NCBI RefSeq assembly: GCF_018390605.1
Contig: NZ_JAHBGD010000028.1
Coordinates: 87,929-151,928 of the forward strand
From: Ancylobacter defluvii
GTDB taxonomy: Bacteria; Pseudomonadota; Alphaproteobacteria; Rhizobiales; Xanthobacteraceae
Direction: 5' to 3'
DNA length: 64,000 nucleotides
The notes under the pieces were generated by a model that was not told the DNA's origin, did not search any database, and worked only from the letters and a program-made list of their open reading frames with translations. Position 1 is the first letter of the stretch; each line of letters begins with the position of its first letter. Below, in pieces: positions 20,085-28,807 of this stretch. Position numbers and translations under genes: made by a program.

Positions 20085-20141
20085 CTGACAAAGCTTCGTC
20101 TGGAGTCTATATAATTTCGGACGAATGACCGAACGGTTCGG
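20085..20141 (+). promoter_or_regulatory. Candidate promoter and palindrome upstream of kup
   Basis: CTGACA at 20085-20090 and TATAAT at 20110-20115 (19-base spacer; TATATA at 20108 gives 17) form a sigma-70-like promoter pointing to kup. The perfect 13-bp palindrome CCGAAC-G-GTTCGG (20129-20141) lies just downstream, where a bound repressor would block transcription. The long leader (over 400 bases) makes its assignment to kup tentative. Confidence 0.4.
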
Positions 20142-20550
20142 ATGGCGAATTGGATCCAATAATTCGATCCACCATCCCCCGGTCCGTCACCCGCCGTCGT
20201 GAGTCCGAATGGCTCCCGCAAGCCTTCGGGGCGCTCCGACGGATGGTCGAGGGAGGGGAGCTTTCCGCCCCCCATGCTCTCCTCCCTCAAACCCATTGCG
20301 TCGGTTGCCCATCGCGCCGGTTGCCCGTCGTCCTGCCTTGCTGGGCACGCGGCATCCGGCGTGCGATCCTTTTCGACGCGGCCTTCGGGGAAACTCCGCT
20401 TGGCGGCGGCAGCCTGCCGCGCTATTGCTGCGGTGCGCGACTTCCCCCTCATCGCCGGCGTCGATCATGCCAAGGGCCAGTTTGGTAAAATGCGTCCGGA
20501 GCGGCGGCCGGTGCCGACTGCGCCGTCCGTCAGGGGCATAACGAGGCATT

Positions 20551-22440
20551 ATGGCCCGATCCTCTTCTTCGACCAGCGCGAAACGCGTGATTCCATTTAC
20601 CGCCGAACTTGCGGCGCTGGGCGTGGTATTCGGCGATATCGGCACCAGCCCGCTCTATGCCTTCAAGCAGGGTCTTCTGGCGGTCGGCGGCGCCTCGGTG
20701 ACCCATGACGAGGTGCTGGGCCTGCTTTCGCTCGTCACCTGGGCGATCATCCTGTCGGTAACCATCAAATATGTGCTGCTGGTGCTGCGGGCCGACAATG
20801 ACGGCGAAGGCGGCATCCTGGCGCTGGTGACCCTGCTCGACCTGCACCGCAGCGCCAATGGCGGGCGGCTGTGGCTGCTCATTGCCGGGCTGGTCGGCGC
20901 GGCGATGCTGATCGGCGACGGCGTGCTCACCCCGGCCATGTCGGTGCTCTCGGCCATCGAGGGGCTGGAGGTCGTGGCGCCGGCGTTGGACCACTGGATC
21001 GTCGCCGTCACCGTGGTGGTGATCGTGGCGGTCTTCGTGTCGCAACGGGCTGGCACCGACCGTATCGGCGCGTTTTACGGGCCGATCATGCTGGTCTGGT
21101 TCCTTACACTCGGCGGGTTCGGCCTCTACGGCATCGTCCAGCAGCCCGGCGTGCTGGTCGCGGTCGATCCGCGCTACGGCATCGCCCTCATCGCCGATCA
21201 TATCTGGCTGGCGGGCGCGGTGCTGGGCGCCACCTTCCTCGCCATCACCGGCGGCGAGGCGCTTTATGCCGATCTCGGCCATTTCGGCCGTCCGGTGATC
21301 ACCCGGGCCTGGCTGTTCATCGCCATGCCGGCGCTGCTGCTCAACTATTACGGTCAGGGCGCCACGGTGCTGGTCAATCCGGCGGCGGTACGCAACCCGT
21401 TCTACGATCTGTCTCCGGATATTTTCGACGTGCCGCTGCTGTTCCTGGCGGCGGCGGCGACCGTCATCGCCTCGCAGGCGATCATCACCGGTGTGTTCTC
21501 GCTCGCCAAGCAGGCCATCGAGCTCGGCTACCTGCCGCCGATGCGGATCCGCTACACCAGCGAACACAACGACCAGCACATCTATGTCGGCCGGCTCAAC
21601 TGGCTGCTGATGCTGGCCTGCACCGCCGTGGTGGTGTCCTTCGGCTCCTCGGACCGCCTCGCCTCCGCCTATGGCATCGCGGTAGCGATGGCGATGATCT
21701 CCACCACCATCCTGTTCGTCGCCTACGTCAAGCGCCTCAACCGGCTGCCGGTGATCGCCCTGGTCGGCCTCGCCGCCGGGCTGCTGGTGGTCGATCTCTC
21801 CTTCGCCGCCGCCAATCTCACCAAGCTGCACGATGGCGGCTGGCTGCCGGTCGCCATCGCCTCGCTGGTGCTGGTGGTGATGGTGAGCTGGCGGCGCGGG
21901 CTGGAAGGACTCGGCATCCAGCAGAAGCGCTTCGCCGAGCCGCTGGAGGAGTTCATTGCCCGCGGCAAGCCGGCCGGCAGCGCCACCAGCCCGCGCACCG
22001 CCATCTTCCTGTCGCGCGGCGGCGCGCTCACCCCGGTGGCACTCGGCCGGCTGTCCGATCTGCTCAACGTGCAGTTCACCAAATCGGTCATCGCCTCGGT
22101 GTGGATCGCCTCGCGCCCGCGGGTGCCGGTGGACGAGCGGGTGCGCGTCACCGTGCTGGATGCCGGCCATGTGCGCGTCGATGTGCGCTTCGGCTACATG
22201 CAGCAGATCGACGTGCCCTCGGTGCTCGGCCCGGCGCTGTATTCGCTGGGCATCGATCCGGACGAGGCGGTCTATGTCATCGGCCATGAGCGCATCATGC
22301 CGCCCGAGGAGATCCTGGGCATCCGCGACGCGCTCGCTCATGTGTTCGCCTTCCTGGCGCGCAATGCCGAACGCTCGGTCGACCGCTTCGGCCTGCCGCG
22401 CCCGCGCACCATCGAGATCGGCTATCCGGTGCGTTTGTGA
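20551..22440 (+). CDS. kup: Low-affinity potassium transporter Kup
   Basis: A 629-residue inner-membrane K+ uptake protein of the KUP/HAK/KT family, probably coupled to protons. The signature GVVFGDIGTSPLYAFKQ lies in the first transmembrane segment. About twelve hydrophobic segments follow to residue 440, including GALYADLGHFGRPVITRAW and LLNYYGQGATVLVNP. The C-terminal approximately 180 residues are cytoplasmic and contain TAIFLSRGGALTPVAL and IHVRFGYMQ-like segments. Start: ATG with a GAGG site seven bases upstream. Length matches the family (about 620-630). It appears monocistronic. Confidence 0.96.
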   Translation: MARSSSSTSAKRVIPFTAELAALGVVFGDIGTSPLYAFKQGLLAVGGASVTHDEVLGLLSLVTWAIILSVTIKYVLLVLRADNDGEGGILALVTLLDLHRSANGGRLWLLIAGLVGAAMLIGDGVLTPAMSVLSAIEGLEVVAPALDHWIVAVTVVVIVAVFVSQRAGTDRIGAFYGPIMLVWFLTLGGFGLYGIVQQPGVLVAVDPRYGIALIADHIWLAGAVLGATFLAITGGEALYADLGHFGRPVITRAWLFIAMPALLLNYYGQGATVLVNPAAVRNPFYDLSPDIFDVPLLFLAAAATVIASQAIITGVFSLAKQAIELGYLPPMRIRYTSEHNDQHIYVGRLNWLLMLACTAVVVSFGSSDRLASAYGIAVAMAMISTTILFVAYVKRLNRLPVIALVGLAAGLLVVDLSFAAANLTKLHDGGWLPVAIASLVLVVMVSWRRGLEGLGIQQKRFAEPLEEFIARGKPAGSATSPRTAIFLSRGGALTPVALGRLSDLLNVQFTKSVIASVWIASRPRVPVDERVRVTVLDAGHVRVDVRFGYMQQIDVPSVLGPALYSLGIDPDEAVYVIGHERIMPPEEILGIRDALAHVFAFLARNAERSVDRFGLPRPRTIEIGYPVRL

Positions 22441-22678
22441 GCGCCGGCTCCGGGCTTCCGTACGCACCGGCGCGCTGCCGACAGGCGCCTGCCATGGCCA
22501 TGCCGCGTTCCGGGCGGATATGCCCGGCCATGGCGGCTCCAGAGCCGGCTCGGGCACCCTGCGTAAGGCCTCCCCCCGCGCGGTGCCGTCGCACTCAAGG
22601 CAGGTTCCGCCGCCGGCCAAGGTCTGCTACGGCTGAAAAGGGAATGCGCATGACGAGGCACAGGATGACGGGAACGCC

Positions 22679-23806
22679 ATGAGCAGCAAGCTGAACACGA
22701 CAGCGAGGTTCTTCCGCGAGCGTGTCGGCTGGCATGGCGTGGGCGTCGTCGCCAGCCTGGTCATCATCGGCATCGCGGCGGTGGTTCTGTATGAGATGCT
22801 CCGCAACATCCGCCCCGGCGAGGTGTTCGACGCGCTCACCGATACCGCGCCGTGGCGGGTAGCGCTGGCCGCGCTGTTCGTCGCCTGCGCCTATTTCACC
22901 CTCACCTTCTATGATTGGTTCGCGCTGCGCACCATCGGCAAGGCCCACGTGCCCTATCGCACCGCGGCGCTGGCCTCCTTCACCTCCTATTCCATCGGCC
23001 ACAATATCGGCTTCTCCGCCTTCACCGGCGGCACGGTGCGTTATCGCATCTATTCGGCGCACGGGCTCGGGGCGGTGGATGTCGCCAAGCTGTGCTTCAT
23101 CACCGGCCTCACCTTCTGGCTCGGCAACATGGCGATCCTCGGCCTCGGCGTTTCCGTCGAGCCCTGGGCGGCGAGCGCGGTGGACAAGCTGCCGGCCTGG
23201 ATCAACCGGTTTATCGGCCTCGGCCTGCTCGCGGCGCTGGCCGCCTATGTGGTGTGGGTGGGCCTGAAGCCGCGGCGCATCGGAATCGGCAAGGGCCATT
23301 GGCAGGTCACCCTGCCGGGCTGGAAGCTGACGCTGCTGCAGATCGGCATCGGCATCGTCGACCTCTCGTTCTGCGCCCTGGCGATGTATGTGCTGATGCC
23401 GCAGACGCCGTTCATCGATCCGATCGCGCTCGGCGTGGTGTTCATCTCGGCGACGCTGCTCGGCTTTGCCAGCCATGCGCCCGGCGGGCTCGGGGTGTTC
23501 GACGCCGCCATGCTGGTCGCGCTGCCGCAATTCGAGACCGAGCCGCTGCTCGGGGCGCTGCTGCTGCTGCGCCTGCTCTACTATGTCACGCCGTTCGCCA
23601 TCGCATTGGTCACCATGGGTGTTCGCGAACTGCTGGTCAGTCGTCGGCGACGCTTCGCGCCTCCGGCCTCGCTCGATGCGGCGCTGGCCGCCGCCGCGGT
23701 GCCGGCGCTCATCGAGGATGTGCAGCCGCAGTTGCGCGACGCCCCCCAGTTGGCCGCGGCGTCGGCCGATGGCGAGGCCGAGGCGCCGCGTCGCGCCGTC
23801 GGCTGA
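22679..23806 (+). CDS. UPF0104/lysylphosphatidylglycerol synthase TM-region family protein
   Basis: A 375-residue integral membrane protein with about eight hydrophobic segments. It resembles the flippase-like N-terminal domain of MprF (UPF0104), without the C-terminal aminoacyl-transferase domain. Characteristic stretches are YYDWFALR-like TFYDWFALRTIG, SYSIGHNIGFSAFTGGTVRYR, and [17 protein letters not shown]. It might translocate a lipid, but that is inferred only from the fold. The last 50 residues are a charged, alanine-rich cytoplasmic tail. It is 238 bases from kup with no clear promoter. Confidence 0.85.
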   Translation: MSSKLNTTARFFRERVGWHGVGVVASLVIIGIAAVVLYEMLRNIRPGEVFDALTDTAPWRVALAALFVACAYFTLTFYDWFALRTIGKAHVPYRTAALASFTSYSIGHNIGFSAFTGGTVRYRIYSAHGLGAVDVAKLCFITGLTFWLGNMAILGLGVSVEPWAASAVDKLPAWINRFIGLGLLAALAAYVVWVGLKPRRIGIGKGHWQVTLPGWKLTLLQIGIGIVDLSFCALAMYVLMPQTPFIDPIALGVVFISATLLGFASHAPGGLGVFDAAMLVALPQFETEPLLGALLLLRLLYYVTPFAIALVTMGVRELLVSRRRRFAPPASLDAALAAAAVPALIEDVQPQLRDAPQLAAASADGEAEAPRRAVG

Positions 23807-23904
23807 CAACCGGCGGGGCGTTTCCGGTCGTATCCGGCAGACCGTCTTGGTGGAATAGCGCTCCGGGTGACGAGCCCGGGCGTGGGCGGCCCTGGCCGCC
23901 GTAC

Positions 23905-24660
23905 TCAGCGGGTCAGGCTCGGCACCATGCTCTCGAGAGCGCCGGGCAGGCGGGTGACCTTCACCCCCTTGGGCAGCGCCACCGCGTCGGCGCCGAGCGG
24001 TGCGCGCGAAATCTCCACGGCCTCGAACATCACCTTCTTGCCGGTGTCGGTGTAGCTCAGCGAGCGCAACGGCACGCCGTCCAGGGTGATGCAGGCCTCG
24101 ATCGGCGCCGAGCTGATGGGGTCGAGGCTGCGCCAGATGTCGCAGGGTTCGCCGGCCACCGTATCCGTGCCCCAGTACCGGCTGTCGGCCGGCATGTCGA
24201 TCGCCACATATTCCTGCGGCAGCTTCATTTCCACCGCCACCCGGCCGAGGCCGGGAAGATTGGACAGCACCGCCAGCTTGCGCGTCTTCAGGTCGATGAA
24301 ACCGGTTAGCGTCGTCGTCACCGCAGCGACGCGGACATCAACGCGCAGCCGTCCTTGACGATGCACGATGCGCACGTCGCCGCCTTCCGGCAGAGTGCGC
24401 CCGCGCAGCGTGAAGTCGACGGTGGGGCGCGGCGGCAGCGGTCCCAGCGCCGGCGGACCGAACGGCATGAGACCGAAGGGCGTGGGCGCGAAGGGCGGCG
24501 GCGTGAACGATTCCGATGGCGGGCCGGGCGGCGGACCGAAGGCGGGCGGCGGGGCCGGCGGCGACCGGTAGGGTGCGGGCTCCGTGGCCGCGGCCGCGCT
24601 CGCGCACAGGCCGAACAGGCCCGTGGTCAGCAAGCGCCGCATCGGCCGAAGGAAGATCAT
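23905..24660 (-). CDS. Secreted proline-rich protein of unknown function
   Basis: A 251-residue protein from the ATG at 24660, which gives a clean signal peptide (MIFLRPMRRLLTTGLFGLCASAAAA, written here only as its limits, residues 1-25; charged start, hydrophobic core, alanine-rich cleavage site). A proline-rich linker of about 60 residues (PPAPPPAFGPPPGPP and PFGLMPFGPP) follows, then a soluble domain with VRIVHRQGRLRVDV and LTGFIDLKTRKLAV that may form a beta-rich lipoprotein-carrier-like fold. I do not recognise its family with confidence. It is convergent with the UPF0104 gene and probably periplasmic. Confidence 0.65.
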   Translation of the reverse strand: MIFLRPMRRLLTTGLFGLCASAAAATEPAPYRSPPAPPPAFGPPPGPPSESFTPPPFAPTPFGLMPFGPPALGPLPPRPTVDFTLRGRTLPEGGDVRIVHRQGRLRVDVRVAAVTTTLTGFIDLKTRKLAVLSNLPGLGRVAVEMKLPQEYVAIDMPADSRYWGTDTVAGEPCDIWRSLDPISSAPIEACITLDGVPLRSLSYTDTGKKVMFEAVEISRAPLGADAVALPKGVKVTRLPGALESMVPSLTR

Positions 24661-24884
24661 GGCTCGGTTACGGTCCTGGGTCGGACGGAATCGGGTCGGG
24701 TGGAAACGCGGTGCGGGTGTTGCCGCTGGCGTTCCAGGCACCGGACGGCACGGCATGGTATCTCGATCCGCCCGGCATTGGCCGGCCGTCCTGGTACCTG
24801 TCGTGCATCCGCCCCCTGTGACCGACGCAGCGTCATGCTCTTACGTCGATGAGCACTGGCAGGCAATCTGGGCGCCAGCGCGGC

Positions 24885-25952
24885 TCACGCATCGGTCCGA
24901 TGCAGAAAGTTGCGCCCGCCGAGCACAATTTGCGGATCGGGCACGCCGATGACCCGGTCGTCGCGCTCGGCATAGGGAAGCTGGGCCAGTACCTCGCGGA
25001 TCACGCCGAGCCGCGCCCGCATCTTGTCATTGGCGAGCACCGCCGTCCACGGCGCCGCCGGCTGGTCGGTGGCGGCGATCATCGCGTCGCGCGCCGCCGA
25101 GATCGCCTCCCAGCGGGAGGGGGCGGCGAGGTCGACGGGAGAGAGCTTCCAGTGCTTCAGCGGATCCTTCTTGCGGGCAAACAGCCGCTTCAGCTGCATT
25201 TCGCGGCCGATGTCGAGCCAGATCTTGAACAGGCGGATGCCGTCATCGGCCAGCATCTTCTCGAAGGTCGGCGCCTGTTCGAGGAAATGCGCCGTCTCCT
25301 GCGGCGTGCAGAAGCCCATGACAGGCTCGACCACGGCGCGGTTGTACCAGGAGCGATCGAACAGCACGATCTCGCCGCGGCGGGGCAGATGCGCGATGTA
25401 GCGCTGGAAATACCACTGGCCGGCCTCGGCTTCGGTCGGTTTGGTCAGCGCCACCACCCGCACCGAGCGCGGGTTGAGATGCTGCACCAGGCGGTGGATG
25501 GTGCCGCCCTTGCCGGCGGCGTCGCGGCCCTCGAACACGATGACGATGCGCTCTCCGGTGTCGCTCACCCAGCGCTGCAGCTTCAAAAGCTCGATCTGCA
25601 GCGCGCGGAGTTCCTTCTGGTAGTGCTTGCGCTTGGGCCGGTCGGCATAGGGATAGTTGCCGCTGCGATAGGCCCGCTCGTCGATGACCGCCGGCAGCGC
25701 CGGCAAATCCATCGAGAAGGTGGCGAGAGCCGCGGCGAGGCGGTCGGAACCTCCGCCGTTCTTGCGCGTGGAATCCTTGGCGGCGGCCTTCTTGCCGCCG
25801 GTGGCGCCCTTGCGGATGGCGGCGGGCGGAAGGGCGGCGTCCGGCCCATCCTGCGGGGCGCCGGTGGCGGCGGCCTGCGCCATGGTGGCGTCGGTAGCGG
25901 AAGATTTGGCCGCTGCGGGCTTGACCGTGGGTCGGTTCGGCTTCTTCGTCAT
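24885..25952 (-). CDS. ppk2: Polyphosphate kinase 2 family protein
   Basis: A 355-residue cytoplasmic PPK2 kinase that transfers phosphate between polyphosphate and nucleotides. The first approximately 90 residues are an alanine/lysine-rich low-complexity extension. The core follows with PKRKHYQKELRALQIELLKLQ, the Walker A loop FEGRDAAGKGGTIHR, Walker B EIVLFDRSWYNRAVVEPVMG, and the lid LFARKKDPLKHWKLSP. The sequence resembles class I PPK2 (NDP-phosphorylating), but class is not settled. The ATG at 25952 is chosen; in-frame sequence extends far upstream but overlaps phoR on the other strand. It is divergent from phoR, so it sits at the phosphate locus. Confidence 0.93.
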   Translation of the reverse strand: MTKKPNRPTVKPAAAKSSATDATMAQAAATGAPQDGPDAALPPAAIRKGATGGKKAAAKDSTRKNGGGSDRLAAALATFSMDLPALPAVIDERAYRSGNYPYADRPKRKHYQKELRALQIELLKLQRWVSDTGERIVIVFEGRDAAGKGGTIHRLVQHLNPRSVRVVALTKPTEAEAGQWYFQRYIAHLPRRGEIVLFDRSWYNRAVVEPVMGFCTPQETAHFLEQAPTFEKMLADDGIRLFKIWLDIGREMQLKRLFARKKDPLKHWKLSPVDLAAPSRWEAISAARDAMIAATDQPAAPWTAVLANDKMRARLGVIREVLAQLPYAERDDRVIGVPDPQIVLGGRNFLHRTDA

Positions 25953-26084
25953 ATGGAAGCCTCTCGATGAGACCATAAGGAGACGGTGAATCGTTCCCTT
26001 GCCGCCGGACCTGATTCCGGCGAATCCATCCGGGAAGTCGAGGACAACATAGCGAATTTCGGGCGTACCGGGGAGGAAACCGCC

Positions 26085-27410
26085 ATGAGCATCGACGAAT
26101 CCGGCCCGTTCGCCCGCGAGACGCTCGGCGAGCGGCTCGCTGCGGCGCGCTGGATTTTGCTCGCCGGCGGTCTCGGCCTGGCGGTGGCGGTGGTGCAGGA
26201 GGTGCTCGCGGCCGGGCCGGCGCTGATCCTCGGCGCCGTCATCTTTGTCGCCGCCTGCCTGCCGGCGGGGCGCTGGCGGCTGCGCCGGCCGGTCGCCGCG
26301 GCGCTGTCGCGCTTCCGCGAGCCGCCGGCCCCGCCGCCGGATCGACTCGCCTCGCTGGTGGGGGCGCTGCCGGAGGCGGCGCTGCTGCTCGATCACCGCG
26401 GCACGGTGCGCGCCACCAACAGCCGCGCCTCCGGCATGCTCGCCGCCGTGCGGGTCGGCGATCCCGTCTCTTTCGCGGTACGGGTGCCCGAGGTGCTGGA
26501 GGCGATCCGCGCCGCCAGCGCCGATGGCCAGGCCCGCCGCGTCGAGTTCAGCCAGCGGGTGCCGGTGGATCGCTGGCTGCGCGCCGACATCGTCCCGGTG
26601 ACCGGGCCGGGCGGCAATGGCGTCCGGACGGAGAGGGTGGAATCGCTGTTGCTCACCTTCACCGATCTCACACCGCAGCGCCGTGTCGAGCAGATGCGGG
26701 TCGATTTCATCGCCAATGCCAGCCACGAGCTGCGCACCCCGCTCGCCTCGCTCTCCGGCTTCATCGAGACCTTGCAGGGCCCGGCCCGCAACGACGTCAC
26801 CGCCCGCGAGCGCTTCCTCAAGATCATGGCCGAGCAGGCCAAGCGGATGTCGCGGCTGATCGACGACCTGCTGTCGCTGTCGCGCATCGAGCTCAACGCA
26901 CATCTGCGGCCGCAGTCGCGGATCGATCTCGTCGCGGTGGTCGGCCATGTGCGCGAGGCGCTCGCCCCGCTCGGCGCCGAGCGGCAGGTGGAGATCGTGT
27001 TCCAGCCCGCCGATGCCTCGGTGATGGTGCAGGGCGACCGCGACGAGCTGATCCGCGTCTTCGAGAACCTGGTCGAGAATGCCCTGAAATATGGGGCCTC
27101 CGGCGGGCAGGTGGACATCACCCTGTCGCGCGACGGCGACGACGCGCTGGTCGCGATACGCGATTACGGGCCCGGCATCGCCCCGGAGCACGTGCCGCGG
27201 CTTACCGAGCGATTCTACCGCGTCGATACCGCCCATTCGCGCGAGCAGGGAGGCACCGGGCTGGGGCTCGCCATCGTCAAGCACATCGTCGCCCGCCATC
27301 GCGGCCGGCTCGGCATAGACAGCACGCCGGGCGAGGGCTCGACATTCTCGGTACGTTTGGCGGCGCTCCCGGCCGAAGCGAGGAAAATGTCTGTTAAATC
27401 AGTAGCTTGA
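26085..27410 (+). CDS. phoR: Phosphate regulon sensor kinase PhoR
   Basis: A 441-residue membrane-bound histidine kinase that phosphorylates PhoB under low phosphate. Two hydrophobic segments lie in residues 20-62, followed by a PAS-like region (LPEAALLLDHRGTVRATN). The H-box is DFIANASHELRTPLASL (His214), and the N, G1 and G2 boxes are ENLVENALKYG, DYGPGIAPEHVPRL and GTGLGLAIVKHI. The ATG at 26085 is preceded by GGGGAGGAAA; the upstream GTG at 25986 lacks this. PhoR comes before pstS here, so sensor and transporter form one phosphate module with phoB at its end. Confidence 0.9.
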   Translation: MSIDESGPFARETLGERLAAARWILLAGGLGLAVAVVQEVLAAGPALILGAVIFVAACLPAGRWRLRRPVAAALSRFREPPAPPPDRLASLVGALPEAALLLDHRGTVRATNSRASGMLAAVRVGDPVSFAVRVPEVLEAIRAASADGQARRVEFSQRVPVDRWLRADIVPVTGPGGNGVRTERVESLLLTFTDLTPQRRVEQMRVDFIANASHELRTPLASLSGFIETLQGPARNDVTARERFLKIMAEQAKRMSRLIDDLLSLSRIELNAHLRPQSRIDLVAVVGHVREALAPLGAERQVEIVFQPADASVMVQGDRDELIRVFENLVENALKYGASGGQVDITLSRDGDDALVAIRDYGPGIAPEHVPRLTERFYRVDTAHSREQGGTGLGLAIVKHIVARHRGRLGIDSTPGEGSTFSVRLAALPAEARKMSVKSVA

Positions 27411-27411
27411 A

Positions 27412-27440
27412 GTGTCATGCAGATGTCATCGCATGGTCAT
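27412..27440 (+). promoter_or_regulatory. Pho box: three direct repeats before pstS
   Basis: TGTCAT at 27413-27418, TGTCAT at 27424-27429 and GGTCAT at 27435-27440 recur with exact 11-base spacing, one helical turn. PhoB boxes are 11-bp tandem CTGTCAT-type repeats, so this fits a PhoB-bound operator replacing the -35 of the pst promoter. It lies about 118 bases before the pstS ATG, just after phoR. Confidence 0.85.
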
Positions 27441-27557
27441 AGAACGGTGGCGTCCGGTCGTTAAGAGTCCGGTGTGATCTCTTTCACCGCCTACGGGCAA
27501 ACACCTCCGGCCCGGTTCGTGCGCCGCGCGGATCGCTGAAGCACTGGGAGAAGACCC

Positions 27558-28601
27558 TTGAAATTCAACCGCCTCCTCGGCGTCGCCGTGGTCTCGTTCG
27601 CCACCTTTACCGGCGCTGCTTTCGCCGCCGACATCAACGGCGCTGGCGCCTCGTTCCCCGCCCCGGTCTACCAGGCCTGGGCTGCGGCATATAAGGCGAA
27701 GTCCGGCACCGGCCTCAACTATCAGTCGATCGGCTCCGGCGGCGGTCAGAACCAGATCGTCAACCGCACCGTCGATTTCGGCGCCTCCGACGCGCCGATG
27801 AAGGACGACAAGCTCGAGCAGGCCAGCCTGCTGCAGTTCCCGACCGTGATCGGCTCGGTGGTCGCCATCGTCAACATCGACGGCATCGCCGATGGCCAAC
27901 TGACCCTCGACGGCGCCACCCTGGCCGATATCTACCAGGGCAAGATCACCAAGTGGAACGACCCGAAGATCGCGGCGCTGAACAAGGGCGCGACCCTGCC
28001 GGATCTGGCCATCGTCCCGGTCTACCGTTCGGATTCGTCGGGCACCTCCTTCGTGTTCACTTCCTACCTCACCTCGGTGAGCGCGGACTGGAAGTCCAAT
28101 GTCGGCGCCGCCACCTCGGTGCAGTGGCCGGCCGGCGCGGGCGCCAAGGGCAATGAAGGCATTGCCGGCACCGTGAAGAACACCAAGGGTGCGGTCGGCT
28201 ATGTCGAGTTCGTCTATGCCGCGGCGAACTCGCTGACCTCGACCAACCTCGTCAACAAGGCCGGCAAGGTCGTGAAGCCCACCACCGAGGCCTTCATGGA
28301 CGCCGCCGCCGCCGCCGACTGGAAGGGCGCGAAGAACTTCGCCGCCTCGATGATCAACACCCCCGGCGACAAGGCGTGGCCGATCACCAGCGCCACCTAT
28401 ATCCTGCTGCCGAAGAACCCCGCCAACGGCGCGCAGTCGGCCGAGGCGATCAAGTTCTTCGACTGGGCCTATGGCGCGGAAGGCGACGCCATCGCCGAGA
28501 AGCTGCACTACATCCCGCTGCCGGACGCGGTGGTGACCACCATCCGCGACGCCTGGAAGGCCGAGATCAAGGCTGACGGCAAGTCGGTCTGGACCAACTG
28601 A
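27558..28601 (+). CDS. pstS: Phosphate ABC transporter substrate-binding protein PstS
   Basis: A 347-residue periplasmic phosphate receptor. Residues 1-23 form a signal peptide ending AAFA, and the mature protein begins ADINGAGASFPAPVYQAW. The phosphate-binding loops are visible as SIGSGGGQNQI, FGASDAPMK and RSDSSGTSFVF. It delivers phosphate to PstC/PstA. The gene is preceded by a Pho box and followed by a strong hairpin, an arrangement expected to give more PstS than membrane subunits. Length matches the family. Confidence 0.97.
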   Translation: MKFNRLLGVAVVSFATFTGAAFAADINGAGASFPAPVYQAWAAAYKAKSGTGLNYQSIGSGGGQNQIVNRTVDFGASDAPMKDDKLEQASLLQFPTVIGSVVAIVNIDGIADGQLTLDGATLADIYQGKITKWNDPKIAALNKGATLPDLAIVPVYRSDSSGTSFVFTSYLTSVSADWKSNVGAATSVQWPAGAGAKGNEGIAGTVKNTKGAVGYVEFVYAAANSLTSTNLVNKAGKVVKPTTEAFMDAAAAADWKGAKNFAASMINTPGDKAWPITSATYILLPKNPANGAQSAEAIKFFDWAYGAEGDAIAEKLHYIPLPDAVVTTIRDAWKAEIKADGKSVWTN

Positions 28602-28618
28602 GCCTGGTAGTCCCGATC

Positions 28619-28657
28619 GGCGAGGGGGTGCCGCCACGCGGCCGCCCCCTCGCCTTT
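28619..28657 (+). terminator. Hairpin between pstS and pstC
   Basis: Arms GGCGAGGGGG (28619-28628) and CCCCCTCGCC (28645-28654) pair perfectly, and an inner TGCCGC/GCGGC stem extends it. TTTC follows. It can partially terminate or protect the pstS message while the rest of the operon is read through. Confidence 0.75.
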
Positions 28658-28807
28658 CGCTCGCCTGAACCTCCGTGCCGTGCCTTCCGCGTCCTGCCTG
28701 CCGCCTGGGAGCGCTAGCGTCTTTTACAGATGCGGCCCGCGACCGCCGGTGACAGGCTGATCCCGTTTCAAGCGCATCAGCGGCGACAGCGCTCAAGGAA
28801 ATTCGAC

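Larger units (their letters stand above)
19984..20550. other. 567-base gene-free region between tetR and kup
   Basis: No convincing gene is present. Its tetR-proximal 160 bases are markedly AT-richer than the rest and hold two perfect inverted repeats (20013-20033, 20129-20141), a promoter-like pair and a palindrome TTGGATCCAA (20150-20159). The following approximately 390 bases are GC-rich with only incidental open frames. Confidence 0.6.

Noticed and set aside
20530..22620. Leftward frame of 696 codons across kup
   Set aside because: Composition is dominated by His, Gln, Arg and Asp, with no domain; kup on the plus strand is unambiguous.
25953..27299. N-terminal extension of the ppk2 reading frame
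   Set aside because: It is antisense to phoR and has no kinase-like sequence; the ATG at 25952 gives the natural start.
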